Assembly: GCA_002633005.1 (NCBI GenBank) | Contig: NMRA01000087.1 | Coordinates: forward strand, 989,080-1,053,079 | Direction of reading: 5' to 3' | DNA from: Phoronis australis | Lineage: Eukaryota > Phoronida > Phoronidae | DNA length: 64,000 nucleotides | Shown: positions 53,701-56,529 of the stretch, one piece after another | Numbering within the stretch: the first letter of the stretch is position 1 | How the letters are laid out: every line of letters begins with the position of its first letter | Notes under the pieces: generated by a model | Seen by the model: only the letters and a program-made list of their open reading frames with translations | Databases searched by the model: none | What the model was told of the DNA's origin: nothing | Position numbers and translations under genes: made by a program

Positions 53701-55543
53701 GCACTACGAATATAGACTAAATTACATCCAATTCAAAACCATGCAAAACAGATTCTTATCAAGACATTTATAAACCTTTCGAATCATTATTAAAAGCCTT
53801 AAACTAAAAATGCATTTCACTTTTTTCTTTTTACAAAATACCAGAAAGGAACTTAGCTACAACTGAACCTCCATGCCTCTTCTTCAAAAAAGGAGACACA
53901 AAAGCAGCACAAACTATAGATTGTCGTATGGGCCTGACATATATAAATCAATCCATGCAAACAAGTGCTATGAACATATGGGATAGAGCATATCAAATTT
54001 TGCAGCAAAAACAGATCACTGTGAGCTAATCTTGACATGAGTGAAATGGTGAAACTGCACCACGTCACATGATGAAATATACATAATTAAAGACACAATA
54101 ATGTATAATTAAAAAATTTTCAAAATAAAACGGCGGGATATCTGTATATATCAGATCACCCAGAAATATCGTCCTAGCAGAATCTTTTTTATTTTTCATA
54201 CTCATGGACATAGACAAAGAAATAGGAGTAGATAGTTGTATAAGCCCCAAAAATGCAGCAACTCACTTACAAAATGGCATACCGCCATCATCTAGGGCGC
54301 TTTACTTGGAGAAATCAAGACAATGAATCCAAATATGGATGCTTAAAAACAACATTGATGTCGAACTTCATGTACAAGAGTCAAATAAAACATACAGAAA
54401 GTGGATTGTAGACTAGAGTATGTAAAACTGACTGATCGGTACTCAAAGAAAATTGAGTTATGGACTTTTTGAGAGCAAGAATTCTGCAAAAACGTACCTT
54501 CACGAAGACACGAGAACCTTTAAGGAAGACTAGATCGTATAATTTGGGGTTGGGCGGTAAGTCAAGCATGGCCATTAACCAGGACAAATACACTATGTAA
54601 ATATCATCACGTACCTTAAAACACATTTTCATGCAGCACCGAAAGGTGCAACGCAACTTCAAGAAGCAGGACAGTCCCACCAAAAGCAGGAACTATTGCA
54701 CAATGTAATTTACTGAAGTCAGCAAAATAGCATACCCAAAACAAAATCTCATGGGATAAATTTTGCATGTGGACAGTTAGTTCATACTTGTATATATTCA
54801 ACCATTGTATACTACAGTGGCTTCGTGTTGCATGGCTGTACAGTGATTTCGGAACATCTTATCTCAGAAATGACTGATCAAATTCAAATGAACCTTTCAG
54901 ATACCACACGCTTTATTCATGGTTTTCCAACACGCTGTTGAGAATTGCTTTTAGGTTGTTCCACTTTGGCATGAGGGGTTAACAAATATTGGGACTTTTG
55001 GAGTGTTTATAGAAACACTGAAAAGTTGCAAAAAAACAGAAACAAAAGGATAATTTAGAGTCGTAACAGCATTTTTGAGATTCATCTTGAATACTTATAC
55101 AAAATGAATTTTTTTAATATCATTGATACAATTGTATCACTATGAACGTATTTTTTGCTTAAGTTTCACAAAACCACACAGTCACGCTATACAAATCTTG
55201 ACAGACTGGTATAAAGTCAAAAATCAAAAGTCTGCTTTCTGCTTTCATTAAATATTTCCTTTTACAGAATCAAATTCAACAGTTTTGCACTTGATTATCA
55301 ATAAAATCCACCTAACCAGTAGTAACTCACCTTGCAGAAAAGAGGCAACATGTTATACAGCTTGCCCTCCAGCTCCAGTGTGGACGCTGTGCTCGAGGGG
55401 TGGCGGAACTCAGCAAACAGCTTCCGCAGGTGTGTCAGCCCCAGGGACAGGTCAGAGGTACTCTGAGGCAGGTTTGACGAAGTCGAACTCAACGACGACG
55501 ACGATGCCTTGGAGTGACCCATCATCTTTCTGTAGATGTTCAT
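2605..55543 (-). CDS. WDFY3: WDFY3/Alfy orthologue, 5' two thirds of the gene (38 coding exons; 3' end off the window)
   Basis: Joining the 38 exons listed below gives 6,696 nt, exactly 2,232 codons with no internal stop. All 37 introns are GT-AG and phases match at every junction. The product is collinear with WDFY3 as I recall the human protein (about 3,500 residues): an N-terminal ARM/HEAT-like helical region, a concanavalin/laminin-G-like beta domain at about residues 1020-1280, then a second helical region. The PH-BEACH, WD40 repeats and FYVE finger would follow left of position 1. Known of the family: Alfy binds PI3P through its FYVE domain and bridges p62-positive protein aggregates to the autophagy machinery (LC3/GABARAP, ATG5); none of those modules is in this window. 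The start ATG has A at -3 and opens a serine-rich N-terminus. The closest alternative, WDFY4, is less likely because near-identical WDFY3 blocks occur throughout (for example DNANYFILE, DDMGTLLGLMHSAP, VKCLVSMTTP). No stop codon or polyadenylation site is visible. Confidence 0.95.
3419..3543 (-). other. Candidate alternative exon inside intron 37
   Basis: The reverse strand has an acceptor (TGCTTGTAG) at 3544-3545, 125 nt open in one frame, and a donor (AAG|GTGATA). The frame reads SHGALLSPWLPVGLGAWQIP, then an internal Met and a helical-looking SIKDLLSQGIQLIDEFHDK. It needs incoming phase 1 and leaves phase 0, which fits exon 37 spliced from its second donor and exon 38. I do not recall this peptide in human WDFY3. 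It could be a chance frame or transposon-derived. Confidence 0.35.
3513..3541. other. Perfect 10-bp stem hairpin
   Basis: AGCCACGGAG at 3513-3522 and CTCCGTGGCT at 3532-3541 are perfect reverse complements around a 9-nt loop. It sits at the acceptor end of the candidate exon at 3419-3543, so it would fold into that RNA if transcribed. Confidence 0.6.
4030..5340. repeat. Interspersed element with an internal array of about 145-bp monomers (higher-order repeat)
   Basis: The left end (CAAGAGCAACGCGGAGC, then TGAAATGCGCCCAC) and the right end (GAGCAGCGGACGCCGGA, a GACGGACGG tract, then a CCACATAT/ATATGTGG palindrome and GCATAAAAAT) are shared with a shorter copy at 46084-46581. Between them, a CCACTAGGNGGCRC motif recurs at 4120, 4237, 4379, 4517, 4662, 4808, 4957 and 5102. 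The last six intervals are 142, 138, 145, 146, 149 and 145 bp. The base at the ninth motif position and the flanks cycle in threes (T, G, A, T, G, A, T, G), so the array is a trimeric higher-order repeat of about 435 bp. No coding capacity was seen. Confidence 0.85.
4120..5115 (+). promoter_or_regulatory. Eight same-strand CTCF-like core motifs in one intron
   Basis: Compared with the vertebrate CTCF core CCASYAGRKGGCRS, the copies at 4957 (CCACTAGGTGGCGC) and 5102 (CCACTAGGGGGCAC) match 14 of 14 positions. Those at 4120, 4379, 4517, 4662 and 4808 match 13, and the one at 4237 matches 12. All lie on the plus strand, about 145 bp apart. Binding is inference: I do not know this organism's CTCF motif, and the motif may simply be part of the repeat monomer. 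Confidence 0.45.
8531..8708 (-). CDS. WDFY3: WDFY3 coding exon 37 (residues 2108-2167)
   Basis: LLLANAARRVWEELYVHKKP parallels LLIKAVNRVWTELIHSKKQ. Acceptor GTCTAG. I placed the donor at CCG|GTGGGT because exon 38 begins in phase 0. A second GT four bases further on would extend the exon by GTGG (to 8527) and leave phase 1. Confidence 0.9.
9044..9075 (-). pseudogene. Duplicate of the 3' end of WDFY3 exon 36
   Basis: 32 nt match 9166-9197 with three differences. On the coding strand they are AGC to AGT (Ser, silent), GAG to GAA (Glu, silent) and ATT to GTT (Ile to Val), so LSEDVDLET is kept. A possible acceptor (AATTGCAG) precedes it and a GT follows CAG (CAG|GTGCTA). It is either a remnant of a local duplication or a short alternative exon end. 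Confidence 0.6.
9164..9389 (-). CDS. WDFY3: WDFY3 coding exon 36 (residues 2033-2107)
   Basis: LNRTILYHLSRPI, NRNLVFGPGNYDQEFIGCLS match LNRTILYQFSR and NRNLILGPGNHDQEFISCLA. Its 3' end, QLSEDIDLET, is duplicated about 120 bp further downstream in the following intron. Acceptor CGTCAG, donor GTACGT, outgoing phase 2. Confidence 0.95.
9448..9501. repeat. Tandem duplication of a 27-bp unit
   Basis: The unit starting TTAATTCAGTGATTTTAGC occurs twice head to tail without mismatch (9448-9474 and 9475-9501), inside intron 35. Confidence 0.9.
9839..9910 (-). CDS. WDFY3: WDFY3 coding exon 35 (residues 2009-2032, 72 nt)
   Basis: A short exon encoding SMEVFEFVSQLIAQAKRK, parallel to LLIDFIIQLIAQSKRR. 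Acceptor TTCCAG, donor GTGAGT, phase 1 in and out. Confidence 0.94.
10153..10354 (-). CDS. WDFY3: WDFY3 coding exon 34 (residues 1942-2008)
   Basis: QREFQTEMLKSLMDHLLAAD and NNVFYLASRVVDKLWQ match QKEFQTYILDSVMDHLLAAD and NNVFYFTQRVVDKLWQ. Acceptor TTGTAG, donor GTAATA, outgoing phase 1. Confidence 0.96.
10881..11002 (-). CDS. WDFY3: WDFY3 coding exon 33 (residues 1901-1941)
   Basis: SDHPAKKFVMDFLRSVVVDS and PPVIDMLLE match the NHPAKKFVFDFMRVLIIDN and TPLIDLLLE blocks. Acceptor TTGCAG, donor GTAGGA, outgoing phase 0. Confidence 0.96.
11561..11627 (-). CDS. WDFY3: WDFY3 coding exon 32 (residues 1879-1900, 67 nt)
   Basis: Encodes ALSDSEPLLVVHKLESSWMG plus KT. It falls in a linker that is divergent across the family, so it rests on splice signals (TGGCAG, GTAAAT), phase continuity (0 to 1) and position rather than on similarity. 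Confidence 0.78.
11975..12117. mobile_element. 143-bp MITE with a tRNA-type B box between its inverted repeats
   Basis: The left end ATTAGTGTTCATACATGCC and right end GGCGTGTATGAAGACTAAT are imperfect inverted repeats, and similarity extends about 33 bp inward. Between them the reverse strand carries CGGGTTCGAACCCCTGG, which resembles a Pol III B box. A full tRNA cloverleaf does not form by eye. The flanks show no obvious duplicated target. Confidence 0.65.
12323..12526 (-). CDS. WDFY3: WDFY3 coding exon 31 (residues 1811-1878)
   Basis: PWQTESEGSWLREYPITLSQ and LASTVFPIRTA match the SPWQSEEEGSWLREYPVTLMQ and LAATVFPFN segments. An acidic Ser/Val-rich end follows. Acceptor CACAG, donor GTGAAG, phase 0 both sides. 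Confidence 0.95.
13045..13185 (-). CDS. WDFY3: WDFY3 coding exon 30 (residues 1764-1810)
   Basis: FDLDSVWTFIFGVPAS is nearly identical to WDFY3 (FDLDSIWTFIFGVPAS). 47 codons, phase 0 both sides. Acceptor TTCCAG, donor GTGAGT. Confidence 0.96.
13461..13648 (-). CDS. WDFY3: WDFY3 coding exon 29 (residues 1701-1763)
   Basis: NREINEEVCHLPGFTALQWL and HVPELYFFLMALLLGQQV match the VREINRDACHFPGFPVLQSFL and NVPALYFLLMALFLQQPV segments. Acceptor TTTCAG, donor GTGAGA, outgoing phase 0. Confidence 0.95.
13977..14194 (-). CDS. WDFY3: WDFY3 coding exon 28 (residues 1628-1700)
   Basis: RVLGFDWLMLFLQEHLHSSS and SGWLEQTDAVLQDRVGILL match LGFDWIMMFMEEHLHSTT and GGWLEQTDSVLTNKIGTVL. Acceptor GCTCAG, donor GTAAGC, outgoing phase 1. 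Confidence 0.96.
14411..14522 (-). CDS. WDFY3: WDFY3 coding exon 27 (residues 1591-1627)
   Basis: VKIRNICLDILLKLLYNQNN parallels the LLRNRLLDILLKLIYTSKE block. Acceptor TTTTAG, donor GTAAGC, outgoing phase 2. Confidence 0.92.
14935..15026 (-). CDS. WDFY3: WDFY3 coding exon 26 (residues 1560-1590)
   Basis: KFGQFIVSTLPTLSGSEHGL corresponds to the human RFGQFISSTLPTF segment. The rest of the exon is divergent. Acceptor TGTCAG, donor GTTAGT, outgoing phase 1. Confidence 0.91.
15419..15654 (-). CDS. WDFY3: WDFY3 coding exon 25 (residues 1482-1559)
   Basis: VWHDAPGDLQKSLYEHFHEL and LTESSEQQQNHRLMRQAGLV match the VWLHAPYELHLSLFEHFIELL region. LLQGVPEQDSLL closes it. Acceptor CTGTAG, donor GTAAGT, outgoing phase 2. 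Confidence 0.95.
16100..16252 (-). CDS. WDFY3: WDFY3 coding exon 24 (residues 1431-1481)
   Basis: Contains LLNSHILHLTFSLVGTVDSG, identical over most of its length to WDFY3, and MAFEDLLCDLE. Acceptor TTGCAG, donor GTTGGT (a weaker donor, but the next exon restores the conserved E-V junction), phase 0 in and out. Confidence 0.95.
16592..16894 (-). CDS. WDFY3: WDFY3 coding exon 23 (residues 1330-1430)
   Basis: 101 codons, phase 0 to 0. HENATPIRILHNSAGHLSG, VIGYLG-type repeat and TDVEGLYAAVKALVCVVRS are close to the human sequence. The exon begins LSM just upstream of SLHEN, after acceptor CCTCAG; donor GTCAGT. Confidence 0.96.
18444..18583 (-). CDS. WDFY3: WDFY3 coding exon 22 (residues 1283-1329)
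   Basis: Contains EEKIIFGIHAHSLSLMSIAK and IYNKLDSKAIARQ, matching EEKVSFGLYALSVSSLTVAR and VYNKLDSKAIAKQ. Acceptor ATACAG, donor GTAAAG, outgoing phase 0. Confidence 0.95.
18924..19152 (-). CDS. WDFY3: WDFY3 coding exon 21 (residues 1207-1282), end of beta domain
   Basis: Begins LHYISPNIGSGGSA and includes VYACIGTLPALRKASSLTWK and LYNLGPNYVGSFQA; human has LHYVHSTPGGSG and IYELGPNYVGSFQA. Acceptor CTCCAG, donor GTATGT, outgoing phase 1. Confidence 0.95.
19510..19694 (-). CDS. WDFY3: WDFY3 coding exon 20 (residues 1145-1206), beta domain
   Basis: QEGQWHHLVVVLHRAGIMKN and SLYVDGMHVQTLK carry the typical LamG/ConA-like strand pattern (GQWHHL, YVDG). Acceptor TGCCAG, donor GTAGAA, outgoing phase 0. 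Confidence 0.96.
20508..20732 (-). CDS. WDFY3: WDFY3 coding exon 19 (residues 1070-1144), beta domain
   Basis: ERLFPPQSGLTFSSWLCIDK and HPARLLSIIRN match the human FPPPSGLSYSSWFCIEHF and HPVRLLTVVR segments. Acceptor TGGCAG, donor GTAATG, phase 1 in and out. Confidence 0.96.
21493..21872 (-). CDS. WDFY3: WDFY3 coding exon 18 (residues 943-1069), start of the beta domain
   Basis: The longest coding exon here. RDFLRLNTPL is followed by a Ser-rich linker, then VPLTRVKCLVSMTTPRDVRL and VTPAFVEFDMAIEGFGCLYL, the entry to the concanavalin/laminin-G-like domain. A Gly/Val/Ser-rich loop precedes GGIGTG. Donor GTTTGT, outgoing phase 1. Confidence 0.96.
22094..22308 (-). CDS. WDFY3: WDFY3 coding exon 17 (residues 872-942)
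   Basis: Contains TERNQQVMCEAGLPHELLTR and HPLHPPLQYIFERLAAQSL, both near identical to WDFY3. Acceptor CACCAG, donor GTACTG, outgoing phase 2. Confidence 0.96.
22649..22874 (-). CDS. WDFY3: WDFY3 coding exon 16 (residues 796-871)
   Basis: A low-conservation, Ser/Pro/Lys-rich linker in its first half, then PPAIVVHSGALVSMFHLMP, matching the DAVIIHPGAMLAMLDLL block. Acceptor TCACAG, donor GTCAGT, outgoing phase 0. Confidence 0.9.
22959..23503. mobile_element. 545-bp MITE with about 41-bp terminal inverted repeats, TTA target duplication
   Basis: Starts GGGCTGTTCCAGCAAAATCT and ends with AGATTTTACTGGAACAGCCC. The inverted repeats extend through a G7/C8 run to GGCA/TGCC with a few mismatches. 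TTA flanks both sides (22956-22958 and 23504-23506). No transposase frame, so non-autonomous; the superfamily cannot be told from this. Confidence 0.85.
23938..24067 (+). mobile_element. tRNA-headed SINE-like copy
   Basis: The head has an A-box-like GGATGGCTCAGTGGACTAG and a B box GGGTTCGAGCCCTGG. The tail GACTTGTAATTACCATG, then CATGATGTAACC, is shared in diverged form with the reverse strand of 44817-44960. The acceptor arms do not pair as in a tRNA, so a functional tRNA is unlikely. Confidence 0.55.
24233..24462 (-). CDS. WDFY3: WDFY3 coding exon 15 (residues 720-795)
   Basis: Starts VHYASLTDAVRLLGCFS (human IQYEKLADAVRFLGCFS) and ends in the helical LMLRFLYDMALDNYD segment. The middle (about residues 737-770) is poorly conserved. 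Donor GTAAGT, outgoing phase 2. Confidence 0.94.
24805..24905 (-). CDS. WDFY3: WDFY3 coding exon 14 (residues 686-719)
   Basis: Contains TVFSTLTVAMRYEPANAKFF, equivalent to TVFCTLTAAMRYEPANSHFF. Acceptor TTGTAG, donor GTAAGT, outgoing phase 0. Confidence 0.95.
25597..25735 (-). CDS. WDFY3: WDFY3 coding exon 13 (residues 640-685)
   Basis: Reads ALLNILRESHKTRTVFRKTG and GFVYVMSVLVSME, matching the human LLSVLRESHRSRTVFRKVG block. Acceptor TTCTAG, donor GTAGGT, outgoing phase 1. Confidence 0.95.
26255..26615. repeat. Dispersed repeat family R1, copy 1
   Basis: Landmarks in order: AAACCACTTACC, AGAAGTGATTTTTGGTCTTGC, a GAGCTTGGTCTCGAG-like block, ATTGTCAGTTATTTCC, then GTTTATAGCCACTTTGAAAG. The same order occurs at 36135-36475, 61355-61620 and partly at 62230-62370. 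It ends about 70 bp from exon 12 and has no coding content. Confidence 0.6.
26687..26880 (-). CDS. WDFY3: WDFY3 coding exon 12 (residues 575-639)
   Basis: Reads VFRECGGARCALNMVPYPDC, then EDDMGTLLGLMHSAPVE, almost identical to WDFY3. Acceptor TCACAG, donor GTATGA, outgoing phase 0. Confidence 0.96.
27334..27426 (-). CDS. WDFY3: WDFY3 coding exon 11 (residues 544-574)
   Basis: Encodes VLGNLVMEALSILLSGNSNN, matching the LLVMETLTVLLQGSNTN segment of the family. Acceptor TTTCAG, donor GTACAA, phase 1 in and out. Confidence 0.9.
27987..28147 (-). CDS. WDFY3: WDFY3 coding exon 10 (residues 490-543)
   Basis: Contains FKDVCREVGLLEVIVTCLH followed by the AALFKESADG variable end, equivalent to FKDVFREVGLLEVMVNLLH in human. 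Acceptor TACCAG, donor GTGCGG, outgoing phase 1. Confidence 0.94.
28824..28921 (-). CDS. WDFY3: WDFY3 coding exon 9 (residues 458-489)
   Basis: Reads VKFFEILEFVIFHLNFIPCK and ELISLSLLIK, a strongly conserved helical segment. Acceptor TTCCAG, donor GTAAGT, outgoing phase 2. Confidence 0.95.
29123..29269 (-). CDS. WDFY3: WDFY3 coding exon 8 (residues 409-457)
   Basis: Exactly 49 codons, phase 0 to phase 0. DNANYFILEPENTLSQFAEK is nearly identical to the human segment. Acceptor TTTCAG, donor GTACTT. Confidence 0.96.
29823..29878 (-). CDS. WDFY3: WDFY3 coding exon 7 (residues 390-408, 56 nt)
   Basis: A very short exon encoding GISVRNLQAFQVLQSVFMK, matching the human SVRNVQAFAVLQNAF block. It lies far from exon 6, across a 3.3-kb intron. 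Donor GTGAGT, outgoing phase 0. Phases on both sides require it. Confidence 0.92.
29879..33198 (-). other. WDFY3: WDFY3 intron 6 (3.3 kb)
   Basis: Contains a short tandem similarity (ATGTCAGGTTACATGGA at about 30158 and 30190), a doubled TAGTAATAAATAGTACT near 31140, and one arm of repeat family R4 near 31488-31590. Nothing else recognised. Confidence 0.55.
31488..31590. repeat. Repeat family R4, inverted with respect to 33500-33650
   Basis: GGGTCAAAAATGGCCAACTT and GAGCTCCATTCTGACCA reappear as their reverse complements (GAAGTTGGCCATTTTTGACC and TGGTCAGAATGGAGCTC) at 33500-33650, about 2 kb apart, on either side of exon 6. Confidence 0.65.
33199..33365 (-). CDS. WDFY3: WDFY3 coding exon 6 (residues 334-389)
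   Basis: Contains VGSLTTCGFTELRP and MPGFTLPSPAGKG. The last motif corresponds to LPGFAVPQPAGKG of the human protein. Acceptor TTCCAG, donor GTAGGT, outgoing phase 1. Confidence 0.94.
33500..33650. repeat. Repeat family R4, second arm
   Basis: Reverse-complement partner of 31488-31590. Together they could pair in the primary transcript and enclose exon 6. Confidence 0.6.
33868..34054 (-). CDS. WDFY3: WDFY3 coding exon 5 (residues 272-333)
   Basis: Reads LAPLELVEMFVTVFCFLKDS and VLLDDFRACQGY; the human counterpart has LSPLEIVEMFAGLSCFLKDS. Acceptor CTACAG, donor GTAACA, incoming phase 1, outgoing phase 2. Confidence 0.94.
34930..35140 (+). repeat. Degenerate interspersed repeat with a conserved SINE-type core
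   Basis: CAGCTGAGTGGAGCAATGCA followed by GCCTTGTTCAAGGATACAAC and a degraded CCCAGGTATTAAACGCATGA end resembles, from memory, short interspersed elements common in marine invertebrates, which keep a GCCTTGCCCAAGGACACAAC-like core. Heavily mutated. Confidence 0.45.
36135..36475. repeat. Dispersed repeat family R1, copy 2
   Basis: Has GGTCTTAACTTGTTCTTTAC, CGAGCTTGGTCTCAAGCAC, GAATTGTCAGTTCTTCC and GTTTATAGACACTTTAGC in the same order as copy 1. It is in WDFY3 intron 4 and ends about 30 bp from exon 4. Confidence 0.6.
36506..36698 (-). CDS. WDFY3: WDFY3 coding exon 4 (residues 208-271)
   Basis: Encodes VLIKLCSYAGPAEELARRDD, then LLFSAITSWCP and LMTLSRHGL, part of the ARM-like region. Acceptor CACAG, donor GTGAGT, outgoing phase 1. 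Confidence 0.95.
37307..37590 (-). CDS. WDFY3: WDFY3 coding exon 3 (residues 113-207)
   Basis: Begins by completing a Glu codon and reads AASCAIAHFLEIESSEEASN, then VKCLYLFFDLPDV and LLQKMFVQ, all hallmark WDFY3 segments of the N-terminal helical repeats. Acceptor TTCCAG, donor GTGGGC, outgoing phase 0. Confidence 0.95.
38770..39358. repeat. 67-bp minisatellite with telomere-like hexamers
   Basis: About nine units. The CAGCCCATAACC-type anchor recurs at 38839, 38907, 38974, 39042, 39109, 39176, 39243 and 39310 (steps of 67-68 bp). Each unit holds an AGGGTTACACCCA block, and some read CTTAGGGTTA, i.e. telomere-like TTAGGG. The array is interstitial and diverged, not a chromosome end. Confidence 0.95.
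39520..39600 (-). other. tRNA-like (B-box) fragment, probable SINE remnant
   Basis: The reverse strand reads GCCTAGCTATGGTGTTTTGG followed by GTTCGATTTCCCAGACC, a B-box-like block with a matching 3' side. No A box or acceptor stem was convincingly found. Confidence 0.35.
40673..41093. mobile_element. 421-bp TTAA-flanked MITE, copy 1 (piggyBac-like)
   Basis: Starts GTCCCGTTTAGAC and ends GTGTAAACGGCAC. These are 13-bp inverted repeats with two mismatches. TTAA flanks both ends exactly (40669-40672 and 41094-41097), the signature of piggyBac-type insertion. It has only a short incidental frame, so it is non-autonomous. It is about 10.2 kb from an inverted twin of the same length. Confidence 0.88.
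41400..41710. repeat. Dispersed repeat family R2, copy 1
   Basis: GGAACATCACATCTCAGCAA, a TTCTCCAATGCGCAGCTGAG-like block, CACTTTTGCATGATGGGCTA and the AAAATTTAG...CGTAACA tail recur in the same order at 54840-55145. No coding content. Confidence 0.65.
44817..44960 (-). mobile_element. Second, diverged copy of the tRNA-headed SINE-like element
   Basis: The reverse strand reads CAGCTGAGTGGACTAAAGCG, a degraded body, then CAGACTTGTAATTAATTATC and GTGATGTGAACCC. Order and spacing follow the copy at 23938-24067. It lies in WDFY3 intron 2, antisense to that copy. Confidence 0.5.
45410..45545. repeat. Dispersed repeat family R3, copy
   Basis: TTTAGGACAAAATATAGCAG, then ACAAGTAAAGTTCTAAATTC and an ACACCAAATTAATG block. 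The same beginning occurs at 48975 and 51370, and the later part at 38260-38420. Confidence 0.5.
45556..45616 (+). other. tRNA-like palindromic element with B box
   Basis: GGCAGTGTGGCC and GGCCACACTGCC are perfect 12-bp inverted arms enclosing GGTTCGAGCCCCAC, a strong B-box match. The stem is too long and the body too short (about 60 bp in all) for a tRNA. It looks like a hairpin derived from a SINE or tRNA-like sequence. Confidence 0.55.
46084..46581. repeat. Shorter copy of the element at 4030-5340
   Basis: Shares the AACAAGAGCAACGC left end and the right end with GAGCAGCGGACGCCGGACGC, GACGGACGGACGG and the CCACATAT/ATATGTGG palindrome. It has only one degenerate version of the motif (GGCCAGTAGAGAGCA, near 46171), so the array is missing or was never expanded here. 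One ambiguous base (N) lies at 46477. Confidence 0.8.
46645..46720. repeat. Local tandem duplication
   Basis: ACGGGAACCTTTGTCAATAT with the following AATATCTTA occurs twice, about 45 bp apart, each followed by a CACCNAGTA-type sequence. Confidence 0.8.
48975..49200. repeat. Dispersed repeat family R3, copy
   Basis: TTTAGGACATAATATGGTGG, AAGTAGCACCAAATAAATGC, then a stretch with GTTTGAAAAGTGAAAAAAG, comparable with 38260-38420 (GTTGCGCCAAATAAATG). Confidence 0.5.
50606..50729 (-). CDS. WDFY3: WDFY3 coding exon 2 (residues 72-112)
   Basis: This exon was found only by splice and homology reading. It contains VFGNSPSSEMTEKFGDILQF and EIRRRASNQST, strongly matching the family. Acceptor TATAG, donor GTAGGT, outgoing phase 1. 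A 421-bp MITE starts 149 bp from its acceptor side, inside intron 1. Confidence 0.93.
50878..51298. mobile_element. 421-bp TTAA-flanked MITE, copy 2 (inverted relative to copy 1)
   Basis: Starts GTGCCGTTTACAC and ends GTCTAAACGGGAC, between TTAA at 50874-50877 and at 51299-51302. Its length equals copy 1, and its reverse complement follows copy 1 throughout (for example the GGCAAGAC and GCACATGCGCAGGTTTA regions). It is in intron 1, 149 bp upstream of exon 2 in gene direction. Confidence 0.88.
51433..51746. repeat. 44-bp minisatellite, about 7 units, stop-free in all three forward frames
   Basis: Units begin AATGCTTTCTCCGTGTATGT at 51433, 51477, 51521, 51565, 51609, 51652 and 51696, with a partial one at 51740. 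One unit is 43 bp. 44 is not a multiple of three, so every frame passes through all registers, and the unit has no stop in any of them. Long forward frames here are a by-product of this, not a gene. Confidence 0.95.
54840..55145. repeat. Dispersed repeat family R2, copy 2
   Basis: GGAACATCTTATCTCAGAAA, GTTTTCCAACACGCTGTTGA, CACTTTGGCATGAGGGGTTA and TTAGAGTCGTAACAGC parallel the copy at 41400-41710. Same orientation, in intron 1. Confidence 0.65.
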
Positions 55544-55553
55544 CTTGTGGTCT
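55331..55553 (-). CDS. WDFY3: WDFY3 coding exon 1 (residues 1-71) with 10 nt of 5' UTR
   Basis: The ATG is at 55541-55543. The reverse strand reads a pyrimidine-rich acceptor ending TGTAG just before 55553, so an upstream non-coding exon is expected. Residues 10-30 are serine-rich. HLRKLFAEFRHP and LYNMLPLF match the WDFY3 N-terminus. The donor GTGAGT follows AAG, leaving phase 0. The upstream leader exon was not located. Confidence 0.9.
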
Positions 55554-56529
55554 CTACATAATAAGAGAGGCTAAATAAACAGTTGACAGGAGATGTATAC
55601 ATGGCAGCCTAATCAGAGCTAATTCAGCTGTCAGTCATTACTAAGATGGCGATAATGGTGAAACCACAAGCAAAAGCTGAAAAAAAATTTCATGGTTTGT
55701 CAGCTGCCGTCCCATCACAACCCCAACAGGTCCCGCTTTCTGATGCATTGCAAAACCGATTTATTATCTCATATTATTGTAGTTTTCCATGCGACCTAAG
55801 AAACGCCGTCAGGCAATTTTGAGGCATTACAGTTTCTGGTCACCAATAATTTCTGTTTTCATGCAACCTTCAACAAGTCATCTGAAGAATTGTTGCAAAG
55901 AGTCCACGGTTTCGTCAACCATCTTGAATATTCAATTAGGTACAGTAAACACACCAATTGATGTGGGCTTCCCATATCAGTGGATGGAGAAAAACATCAG
56001 ATGTTAAAACCAACATTTTTAGAAAAATATCCATTACATTGTCAAAAAGTTGCAGTATTGTCATTCCCAAGGTATTCAGGATTGTCATAAACTCAGTTTC
56101 ATTTCTGAAAACTGCACACTCTCAATTTTGGAGCACACATAAAAATGCCAATGATGTCAGCCAATATCAGGTAAATTTTCAGTAAGTCCCTATCAATTTC
56201 TATGTTTTTAGTTAGCTCACAAGCTTTTAAATTATTACAATTTAAGTCTTCACACTGTTACTATTACCATCACCGATGACCCCGGCATAAGCAGATTGTA
56301 TACCCTAACTTCCATAAATGATGTGAAAGTTTCGGAGCCCAAACAATCTTGCAGTAGTCACGTACTCATGGCATAAATTCATCATCAAGCACTGTTTTTG
56401 TCATTTACTTGCTATTTTAAGAGAAATCGTTATTCGTAAAGTAAGAATCAGCTCATTTACTTTAGTTTGTCACCATACACACGATCAACTTGAAGCCGCG
56501 GACTTGAGTATCGGGTAAAATAACCAGTG

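Larger units (their letters stand above)
50730..55330 (-). other. WDFY3: WDFY3 intron 1 (4.6 kb)
   Basis: Contains MITE copy 2, the 44-bp minisatellite and repeat R2 copy 2. No exon of another gene recognised in 51850-54840. Confidence 0.6.
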
